Of a stretch of DNA of 64,000 nucleotides, positions 1 through 6,910 are shown one piece after another (the first letter of the stretch is position 1; every line of letters starts with the position of its first letter). Origin of the DNA: UBA4416 sp040387475 (GTDB lineage Bacteria; Bacteroidota; Bacteroidia; B-17B0; Aurantibacillaceae). Both the position numbers and the translations under genes were made by a program. A model generated the notes under the pieces. That model searched no databases and was not told where the DNA came from. It saw only the letters and a program-made list of their open reading frames with translations. The DNA is taken from contig JAZKDT010000025.1 in the NCBI GenBank assembly GCA_040387475.1, forward strand, positions 1-64,000. The letters run 5' to 3'.

Positions 1-104
1 TTCCATACTTTTTGACAGCAAAAAGTATACAAAAACTTTCATGATTTTGTGGTAGGCAATTCCCGCATGAAGGAATGCGGTACCGCTGCTAAAACAGTTC
101 ACGC

Positions 105-126
105 CCTGTTGCTGTGCGCAACAAGG
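105..126. repeat. Hairpin in composite repeat, copy 1
   Basis: CCTGTTGC pairs with GCAAC-AGG, with one bulged A and the loop TGTGC. It occupies the same place in the composite unit as the hairpins at 4183-4203 and 4652-4673 but has a different stem sequence. Confidence 0.5.
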
Positions 127-840
127 CATCACTATTTTACAGCTATTGCTTCACAAAATCATTGTCACAAAGTTCAGGCTTTATCGTAAGTACTGCATAT
201 AACCGCCTAGCTGATCAGGAAGAGTTTGGTAGTATGGCGGGCGGCCTGCCAAAAATGCGAGCCGTTGCGCGGTGAATTGAGAATTCAAGGATTTAGTGGG
301 AGCGTAGCGGGAACGTAAAATCCGTAGAATTCCAAGAGGCGGGTGGAGCATGTTTTTGGCTTGATTTTTTTGTTAACTTTTTTCATCAAGGAAAAAAGTT
401 ACATGAAGAAAATTTTTTGTGGTACTTTTTTAATGTATCGTTTTAAACTCTCCATTACTTTCTTTGCCTGCCATGTAACTCTTTGATACTTTTGCAAAAG
501 TATCCAAAAGCGACTTTTTCATTTTCTTTTTCCTTGATGAAAAAGAAACAAAAAATCAAGAACGAACGCCAACTCCAATCTTTTTAGGGGCGCACAGCGC
601 AAGAACACCCTAAAAAATTGTAGTTCGCACCGTTCGTTCACGTCCACGCGCCGTTTCATTCGGCATTAAATAATGAATCCAATTTAAATTTAAATGAAAT
701 GCGTTGTGTATATCGTATCCTTTGGATTGCCTTTCGGTGCTCAGTCTTCGTTGCTTTTATAAACTATTGCTGCACAAAATCATTGTTATAAAGTTTTGGC
801 TTATTTTTTCATAGCGCATATAAATGTTTGTATGCTTTAA

Positions 841-866
841 ACTGCGGCGCTCCGCTCGCAATGACG
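841..866. repeat. Partial 93-bp palindromic element (right arm only)
   Basis: The sequence contains CTCCGCTCGCAATGACG, the right arm of the elements at 3304-3396, 3914-4006 and 5022-5114. The left arm is missing. It sits just downstream of the CAP-domain gene. Confidence 0.7.
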
Positions 867-869
867 ATT

Positions 870-3230
870 TTAGTTACCGCAAAACTCCCGTTTAATCTCC
901 GGTCGTCGCAGTCCCTGAAAATCCTCCTGGTCAAACCATTCATAAAAGCGTTTCGGATTCATGTGCTTGGCTTTTTTTAAATATTGCACCCACACATCTT
1001 CCTTTAATAACCCATCCGAACTGTCGTAGGTTTTGATGAATAAGTACAACAGATTTTCGTTATTGGGACTTGTTTTTAAATAAGGTATCAATAAACGGGT
1101 AGTCCAGTCGTAGCGGTGATACGCATTAAATAATAAGCCTAGTTGAATGGCTTCTTCGGTTGAAATGTCGGCACCGGGATAATATTTTTTGACGTTCAAT
1201 AAATGTTTGTCGAGCTTATCATACTCATGGAGTTCCCAATGGTGGTACAACGAAAGGATACTATAATTGAGCCACATGTGATTGGCCAATGTCGAGTCAT
1301 TATGATCAGCGGCTGTTTTGAGGGCTCGTGTCATTTTCTTTTCCAGTTGCGGGATGGGGATCAGCGTGTCTTTATAGATCTCTAAATAGCGGAGGGCGAG
1401 GATACAAAAATTAAATTGCAGGGGCATATAGGTCGAATCGATTTGCACCACTTTCATGGCCGTATCGCGTGCCGCGTAATTATACACGGTTTCTTCATCA
1501 GTGGCAGCAAGGGCTAAATAGTTGGTCCACATGGGCAGGAAACTTTTGTTGTGCGGCAAATTGATATCCAGGATCTCGGAGCGGCTGATGGTTTTTTTAA
1601 AGGCGGCTTCCAGCAAACGATTCTGCGCCCTGAAGGCTTTTAAGGAATCTTTGAGCTCAGAGGCTTTTTTATATGAACCCAGAATCAGTTCGGCCGATGA
1701 CTGATTATTGACAATGGCTTCAATGTCGATCTCTATTTCAGCAATGCGATTGATCGCCAATATATAATCCATCGAATCGATGAGCGACTTTTTCTTCAGC
1801 CGTTCTTTGATCTCTGTTTCAGGTAGTTTAGCGAGGTAATGAAAAGGGGTATTGCTGATCTGTTTATAAAAGGCAGCCCAGTTTTCTTTACTTTCTATAT
1901 GGCTGTCGATGTTGCGCGTAGTCACCGTTCTCAACATCTTACTGATGACTTCTGCCCTGGCTTCCTGGAGCTTGGTATTAGATTCAGTGTTGCCTTCCAC
2001 AGAGCTATAGGTTTTGATCGTGATCTTTTTTAAATAGGGTTCGTAGATACCCATTTTACGAACAATGTAATCCTTCACCATCTCATGGATGTTGGTGGAG
2101 CTTCGCAAAAAAGGGACAAACAATTTAAGCGTGCCGCTAAAGGTATCGGGAATAACTTCCAGGTTTTTAGTATAGATGTATTTTGGAAACAGGTACAACA
2201 TCTTCAGGTTTTGGTCGGGCACGGGCCTTAGGTAATTATAGAAGCAGGCGTAGCCTTTTTTAACGTAACCCCTGTTAGCCTGGTAATTCTGGTTCTTAAA
2301 ATATGGGGCAATACGACTTACCGGCGCATAAAAGTTTTTGCCGTCTTTAGCGCGGTTGCTCTTATACATATCTAAAAAATAAATCGGCTTTAGCATAGTG
2401 CCTTCATACATCTCGGCGCCGTGCAATAAATTATTATTATCGCAGGTAAACTGGCGACGCAACACAATGTCGAGGTAAAAGGCATCTTTAGGATCGTTGA
2501 AGAATTTTTTAAGCGCAGGCAGGTCTTCTGATTTTAAAAACACACTGTCGCCCACTGTCACGCAGATCAACGAATTCAGTGCTTTTTTTCCTTCCGCCGA
2601 ATTCATGCAATCGCAGAACGGGACTCTCGGGAGGATGCCATAATCAAAGTCGCGGATGCTTTTATCAGCCGGCGGTATAAATGGTTTTGCAGAAAAAACC
2701 TGGGTTGCAAAGATGCTGCTGTCTTTGTTGAGCACTAAACTTATTCCTTGCAGATCATACACTTTATTGATCATGTTACGGTAATGAGCCGGCGATTCGA
2801 ACCACTGACGATACAGGTATTCCGCAGCTTCCTCGTAGGTGTTTATTGTTTTGAGCGTTTTATTCTTTTTATTGGTGAGTGGTTTTTTTAAATAAAATTT
2901 CGCGCAGTTCTCACCCGATTGATCGTGCGTGCCTTTATAAAACTGGATGCGTTTAAAAGGAGTTTCTTTACCTTTTGTTTTCTGGGAATGCGTGACTTCG
3001 TTTACCTGCGCCATATAGGTGGCCTGGTCGTTGGCGGCCAGCGTTAATATTTTGTCGGTGGCGAGTGCACCCACTTTTTGTTCTTCGCGCAGAGCATTTA
3101 ATTTTTTAAGGAAGAGACTTTCAATAAGGCCTTTATTGAGGTTCGCGAGATTTATTTCAGTGTTTGGCTGTTGTGCGTATGTGCTTAATGCACAGGCAAG
3201 GATAAGGAAAATAGGAATAAGGCTACGCAA
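870..3230 (-). CDS. Secreted CAP/SCP-domain protein with OmpA-like motif and helical-repeat tail
   Basis: The 786-residue product starts with a Sec signal peptide (about 1-19, ending TYAQ). A CAP (SCP/PR-1-like) domain follows at about 32-185, with QATYMAQVNEVTHSQ, the SGENCA segment and FESPAHYRNM, which fit the family's His and Glu pattern. Around 410-440 a stretch with YSSVEGNTESN, KLQ and EARAEV resembles the C-terminal OmpA-like peptidoglycan-binding motif. The last 250 residues are helical and TPR-like. The start is TTG: no in-frame ATG precedes the signal peptide. CAP proteins are extracellular and of varied function, so the role here is unknown. The gene stands alone, with repeat islands on both sides and no operon partner. 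Family assignment is good; the OmpA-like call is tentative. Confidence 0.8.
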   Translation of the reverse strand: MRSLIPIFLILACALSTYAQQPNTEINLANLNKGLIESLFLKKLNALREEQKVGALATDKILTLAANDQATYMAQVNEVTHSQKTKGKETPFKRIQFYKGTHDQSGENCAKFYLKKPLTNKKNKTLKTINTYEEAAEYLYRQWFESPAHYRNMINKVYDLQGISLVLNKDSSIFATQVFSAKPFIPPADKSIRDFDYGILPRVPFCDCMNSAEGKKALNSLICVTVGDSVFLKSEDLPALKKFFNDPKDAFYLDIVLRRQFTCDNNNLLHGAEMYEGTMLKPIYFLDMYKSNRAKDGKNFYAPVSRIAPYFKNQNYQANRGYVKKGYACFYNYLRPVPDQNLKMLYLFPKYIYTKNLEVIPDTFSGTLKLFVPFLRSSTNIHEMVKDYIVRKMGIYEPYLKKITIKTYSSVEGNTESNTKLQEARAEVISKMLRTVTTRNIDSHIESKENWAAFYKQISNTPFHYLAKLPETEIKERLKKKSLIDSMDYILAINRIAEIEIDIEAIVNNQSSAELILGSYKKASELKDSLKAFRAQNRLLEAAFKKTISRSEILDINLPHNKSFLPMWTNYLALAATDEETVYNYAARDTAMKVVQIDSTYMPLQFNFCILALRYLEIYKDTLIPIPQLEKKMTRALKTAADHNDSTLANHMWLNYSILSLYHHWELHEYDKLDKHLLNVKKYYPGADISTEEAIQLGLLFNAYHRYDWTTRLLIPYLKTSPNNENLLYLFIKTYDSSDGLLKEDVWVQYLKKAKHMNPKRFYEWFDQEDFQGLRRPEIKREFCGN

Positions 3231-3303
3231 AGTATATTGGTTGAAGTTTGGAATAAAGCTAATGGTTTTTTAGTGAGCTGCAAAATGTAAGCATTTGTAT
3301 GCA

Positions 3304-3396
3304 CGTCGTTCAGAGGAGCTTTTCGCGACGGAGCCATCTCATACCATACTAAATATACGCTGGATTTGAGATTGCCGCGCTCCGCTCGCAATGACG
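3304..3396. repeat. 93-bp palindromic element, copy A
   Basis: A diverged left arm (CGTCGTTCAGAGGAGC) is followed by an inner segment with ATCTCATACCATACTAAATA and the right arm CTCCGCTCGCAATGACG. The ends are inverted repeats, so the element can fold into one long hairpin. It lies 74 bp upstream of the CAP gene start. Confidence 0.75.
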
Positions 3397-3567
3397 ATTA
3401 TGCTTTTGGCAATCCTGCCCCGGCCTGCGGCCACCCTCTCCAGCGGGGGATAGGCATTAGCACAATAAAATACTGGACAAAATCATTGTCACAAAGCTTT
3501 GGCTTTATTTTCATGAGTGCATATAACCGTCCAGCTGATCAGGGCGAGGTTTTGATTAGAGCGCAGT

Positions 3568-3586
3568 GGCTGAGCGGAGCCGAAGC
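3568..3586. repeat. REP-like palindrome, GGCTGAGCGGAGCCGAAGCC type
   Basis: GGC and GCC arms flank the conserved core TGAGCGGAGCCGAA. The same core occurs at 5155-5174, 16126-16158, 19170-19189 and 37022-37039 with different but still complementary arms. Confidence 0.6.
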
Positions 3587-3913
3587 CCTGCATACGTTGG
3601 TAATAGGGCGGCTGCTTTGGGCAATTCGGTGCGGGTCACCATTGTGCGAAGATATTGCGGGGTAAATGGCGACCGGCGAATTGCCTTGATTTTTTTTTGT
3701 TACTCTGCGCACAAGGCTGGCTCAATTGTGTACTACACAATTGCCCTCATCAAGGAAAAAAGTGACATAAAGAGAATTTAAAAACACCTTTCTAATGTCT
3801 TTTATACTTTTTGACGTAATCGACTCAGCTCAGTAACCAGCAAAAAGTATACAATATCATGTTTACAAAGCTCAGTACTTTAATTTACTATTTAAACATA
3901 GGCGTTTGTATAT

Positions 3914-4006
3914 CGTCATTGCGAGGAGCTTTTCGAGACGAAGCAATCTCATACAATGCTAAAAATATACTGGATCGGAGATTGCTGCGCTCCGCTCGCA
4001 ATGACG
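3914..4006. repeat. 93-bp palindromic element, copy B (best preserved)
   Basis: The left end CGTCATTGCGAG is the exact reverse complement of the right end CTCGCAATGACG. Inside, GCAATCTC pairs with GAGATTGC. The length equals that of copy A. It is inserted within a composite repeat unit. Confidence 0.8.
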
Positions 4007-4070
4007 AATGTTCTTTTGGCCTTGGTAATTGAAAATATTACTCACAACAGTAAAGTATCTTTTTATACTT

Positions 4071-4130
4071 TTCCATACTTTTTGACAGCAAAAAGTATAC
4101 AAAAACTTTCATGATTTTGTGGTAGGCAAT
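4071..4130. repeat. 60-bp direct repeat, identical to 1-60
   Basis: All 60 bases match positions 1-60. The repeat starts with the hairpin TACTTTTTG / CAAAAAGTA and ends GTGGTAGGCAAT. A diverged copy is at about 4544-4599, and a fragment split by an insertion is at about 3808-3852. Confidence 0.85.
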
Positions 4131-4182
4131 TTGCGTTTTCCGCTATCGCTTCACCCGCAACCGTTTATAAAACATCTCACGC

Positions 4183-4203
4183 CTTGTCCCCGCGGGGGTC
4201 AAG
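4183..4203. repeat. Hairpin in composite repeat, copy 2
   Basis: CTTG-T-CCCC pairs with GGGG-(G)T-CAAG around the loop GC. It corresponds to the hairpin at 4652-4673, with compensatory stem changes. Confidence 0.55.
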
Positions 4204-4543
4204 TCTTCGTTGCTTTTATAAACTATTACTGCACAAAATCATTGTTACAAAGTTTTGGCTTTAAATTTCATGAGTGGATATAAACTTAGCTGATCAGGAA
4301 AAATTTAGTAGTATGGCGCGGGGACGTGAACGAACGGTGCAGGGCTGAGCGTAAAGAAAAAGTACTGTGTACTTTTTTAGCGAAGAGCCAGGATTTTGCG
4401 TGGACAATTTTTTCGGGTGTTCTTGCGCTTTGCACCCCGAAAAAGATTGGAGTTGGCGTTCGTTCTTGATTTTTTTTGGTTACTTTTTCATCAAGGAAAA
4501 AAGTGACATAAGAAAATTTTAAAAATACCTTTCTAATCTCTTT

Positions 4544-4599
4544 ATACTTTTTGACGGAAAAAAGTATACAAAAACCTTCATGATTTTGTGGTAGGTAAT
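4544..4599. repeat. Diverged copy of the 60-bp repeat
   Basis: It carries TACTTTTTGAC, AAAAAGTATAC and GATTTTGTGGTAGG in the same order and spacing as 1-60, with a few substitutions (GACGGAAA for GACAGCAA). Confidence 0.75.
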
Positions 4600-4651
4600 T
4601 TTTGTAGCAAGCTCAGGCTTGCCACAAAACCGTTTATAAAACATCTCACGC

Positions 4652-4673
4652 CCTGTTACCTTTCGGTATCAGG
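4652..4673. repeat. Hairpin in composite repeat, copy 3
   Basis: CCTG-T-TACC pairs with GGTA-T-CAGG around the loop TTTC. A T-T mismatch interrupts the stem. Confidence 0.55.
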
Positions 4674-5021
4674 TCTTCTGCTTTTATAAACTATTACTGC
4701 ACAAAATCATTGTTACAAAGTTTTGGCTTTATCTTACTGTTAGCATATAGCAGGCCAGCTACTCAGGTAGAGTTGGTACTATCATACACGCCACTGCATA
4801 CGTTGGTAATAGTGCGGCTGATTTTGGCGAAACGGTGCGAACTACAATTTTTTCGGCGGTATTGCGGAGGCTTTTTGAGCGAGAAAAAGATTGGAGTTGG
4901 CGTTTCGCCTTGACTTTTTGGTTCTTTTTCGTCAAGGAAAAAGAACAGGAGAATTCGCTTTTGGGTACTTTTGCAAAAGTACCAGAATGCATTTCCACAG
5001 AATGCTTCTTCACGCTATAGC

Positions 5022-5114
5022 CTGACTCGAAGTGACAAAAAAACATAGTAAAGCAATCTCGTACCATCCTAAATATGCTGGATGTGAGATTGCCGCGCTC
5101 CGCTCGCAATGACG
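5022..5114. repeat. 93-bp palindromic element, copy C (left arm decayed)
   Basis: The inner GCAATCTC, the segment GTACCATCCTAAATATGCTG and the right arm CTCCGCTCGCAATGACG are intact. The left terminal arm has diverged. The left boundary is inferred from the 93-bp length of copies A and B. Confidence 0.65.
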
Positions 5115-5154
5115 ATTATAATTTTTTGCACTTCGAGAGACGGTGGCTGACGGT

Positions 5155-5174
5155 GGCTGAGCGGAGCCGAAGCC
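5155..5174. repeat. REP-like palindrome
   Basis: GGCTGAGCGGAGCCGAAGCC is preceded by a tandem duplication of CGGTGGCTGA. It lies 12 bp from the stop codon of the last gene of the ternary operon. Confidence 0.6.
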
Positions 5175-5185
5175 CCGAAGCCCGC

Positions 5186-6910
5186 TTATTTCTTCCCTAG
5201 CTTAAACCGCAAGGTATCTTTCGTGAGTTGTTTATCGCCGCGGTTAAATTCTTTCATTTCAGAAACAATGGAGGGGTTCTTTTGTATTTGCGCGGCAATG
5301 ACCTCGTAGGCCATCTCTTTGATCGATTCGGAGAGTTCATTCTTTTTATTGTATTCGCGCTGGATCACCTGTAAAAAAGCAGTACTGTTTTGATCAGTAA
5401 GGTCGTTAGTATAAATGGATTCTATTTCTTTTTTCAGTGTTTTAAGATCATCGATATTGGCAAAATAATTCTGCAGGCAATTGCTTTGATCTTTGCTGCT
5501 GCGCCATCCTTCCAGTAAAAGTGCTTGTCCGCCCTGGCTGTTATTCATTTTGTTTTTATAAACGAGCGACGCTTTTACAAACTGTTGGTTGAGTTTGTAT
5601 TCATCCACCACTTTTTCAAAATAGACATTGGCTTCTTTGCGTTTATTGATATCCACGTAAAGGTCGCCTACTTTTTCGTTCATGTTCAGCTCTTTGTACA
5701 ACGTAATAGCCTCGGTGGTCATGTTTCCTTTTTCATAACACTCGGCAGCTTTGTTTTTATTTTGGACATACTTTAAATAGATGGTCGCTGCTTCCTGGTA
5801 ATGGGCGCCACTCTCGAGGGTGCTGGCTGCGAGGTGATGATCTTTTAATAATTTCATGTAGATAAAAGCAGCTTTGTGATGCTGGTTATTTTCGATGAGC
5901 TTGCGCGCAGTTTCGTTATATTGTCTCCTGAGTTCATGTACCTCGTCGCCCAGGTCAATGCTTCCGCCGCCGCTGCCGTAATTGTTGGAGTTGCCAAACA
6001 GTCCTAGGTCGAACCAGCGCCGCGACAAATCGAATGCTGCATTGCTGCCGCCACGACCGCTTCCGTTCTCATCAATGGGAATCGCGTATTTGAGGGCTTC
6101 GTCGGGATTATTTTTTAAGAGGTCGAGGAGTTTATCAAGGGCTTTCTGATTTCTTTTTTCAAGATTCTCAAAATCGTTCTGCATGTTTTGCGACCAGGTA
6201 TTTTCTTTACCCGATACTGAATTGAGATACGATTCGAGTTTGGCCCACAAACCTGTTTTCTCAGAACCGCTAATACCGGTTTCTCCTTCTTTTTTGGTGG
6301 ATCTGAATAAGGCCCTGTACAAAAAGAGTTTTCCTTTTTCCAGCAGGTTCAGCGATTCATCCTTCATCTCTTCGTGTTTCGGAAAAATCTTGTCTTCCAT
6401 GTGCTTTAGCATATCTTCGGCATCGATGGGTTTTACCTGGAAGGAGCGAATGCGTTGAGGCATAAAAACAGAACGCGCAGGACGTGCTACAAAATAAGAG
6501 CGCATCACAGGTTGAGACAGTAAATGAGCGGTTTGCAGTTCTTCGGTTAATTCTACCAAACCAAAATCGGGATGCATGACATGAATGCCCGATTGAAACA
6601 GAGATTGAATTTCGGTAGCGGTTACCGGCGGAAACAGAAAAGACTTTTCGGGAATAAATATATGATCGGCTATTTTCTGGCAGGCTTCATGCTTGCCTAT
6701 ATTGTGCACATCAAAAGGACGATGGATCACCAACAGGCAACCCCAGATAGTGTTGGCCGTGTTTCCCGGAATAGGATAGATGGTGATATCCCCGAAATTG
6801 AAGTGCATCTTTTGTATTTCATGAAGCCAGGTTTTTACCGAAGGATCTTTTATGAGGATACCGCCTAAAGGGAACAGGTTTTTGTGAAAAGGTTTAAGAC
6901 TTAGTTCCAT
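5186..6910 (-). CDS. Ternary-system partner protein, N-terminal bpX-like domain with helical repeats
   Basis: This 574-residue protein has no signal peptide and is probably cytoplasmic. Residues 1-160 form a beta-rich N-terminal domain. Residues 160-275 are mostly charged helix. A low-complexity Gly/Ser/Asn linker lies at 281-318 (GSGRGG, YGSGGG). From about 322 to 545 there are TPR-like helical repeats (AAFIYMKLLKDH, AATIYLKYV, AITLYKELN). The gene is last in the operon and overlaps the vWA gene by 17 bp, so it is probably co-translated. The position and layout fit one of the bpX families of MoxR-vWA-beta-propeller ternary systems (perhaps bpX6), where repeat proteins act as scaffolds. The operon assignment is inferred from context; I cannot name the family without an HMM search. 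Confidence 0.65.
   Translation of the reverse strand: MELSLKPFHKNLFPLGGILIKDPSVKTWLHEIQKMHFNFGDITIYPIPGNTANTIWGCLLVIHRPFDVHNIGKHEACQKIADHIFIPEKSFLFPPVTATEIQSLFQSGIHVMHPDFGLVELTEELQTAHLLSQPVMRSYFVARPARSVFMPQRIRSFQVKPIDAEDMLKHMEDKIFPKHEEMKDESLNLLEKGKLFLYRALFRSTKKEGETGISGSEKTGLWAKLESYLNSVSGKENTWSQNMQNDFENLEKRNQKALDKLLDLLKNNPDEALKYAIPIDENGSGRGGSNAAFDLSRRWFDLGLFGNSNNYGSGGGSIDLGDEVHELRRQYNETARKLIENNQHHKAAFIYMKLLKDHHLAASTLESGAHYQEAATIYLKYVQNKNKAAECYEKGNMTTEAITLYKELNMNEKVGDLYVDINKRKEANVYFEKVVDEYKLNQQFVKASLVYKNKMNNSQGGQALLLEGWRSSKDQSNCLQNYFANIDDLKTLKKEIESIYTNDLTDQNSTAFLQVIQREYNKKNELSESIKEMAYEVIAAQIQKNPSIVSEMKEFNRGDKQLTKDTLRFKLGKK

Larger units (their letters stand above)
1..869. repeat. Gene-free island of composite repeats, left part
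   Basis: No convincing gene lies here. The stretch holds pieces of a composite unit that recurs at 3231-5185. Positions 1-60 are identical to 4071-4130. A segment starting ACAAAATCATTG at about 152 recurs at about 773, 3478, 4232 and 4700. An inverted piece at about 560-640 matches 4318-4470 and 4833-4940 on the other strand. The right end (841-866) is the right arm of a 93-bp palindromic element and lies 3 bp from the CAP gene stop codon. The short open frames in it are translations of the repeats. Confidence 0.8.
3231..5185. repeat. Gene-free island of composite repeats, right part
   Basis: This is 1,955 bp without a convincing gene. It contains three 93-bp palindromes, three degenerate copies of a composite unit, hairpins and two REP-like palindromes. 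Where two units are adjacent (about 4231 and 4699) the period is about 470 bp. A unit reads, in order: ACAAAATCATTG and TTTTGGCTTTA; CAGCTGATCAGG; a GATTGGAGTTGGCG segment; TCATCAAGGAAAAAAG; a TACTTTTTGAC/AAAAAGTA hairpin; GATTTTGTGGTAGG; then a second hairpin. Open frames at 3366-3665 and 4710-4913 resemble each other only because they translate the same repeat. Confidence 0.8.

Noticed and set aside
3366..3665. Plus-strand open frame of 99 codons, similar to one at 4710-4913
   Set aside because: The similarity is that of the DNA repeat itself, shared with non-open copies. There is no start context, signal or known motif.
4759..5109. Minus-strand open frame of 116 codons
   Set aside because: It runs through a 93-bp palindrome and repeat blocks, so it is a translation of repeats.
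870..5114. CAP gene between palindromic elements as a composite transposon
   Set aside because: There is no transposase, the copies are unequal and partial, and no target-site duplication could be found by eye.
1..5185. CRISPR array
   Set aside because: The repeats are long, diverged and unevenly spaced, with no uniform spacers and no cas genes.
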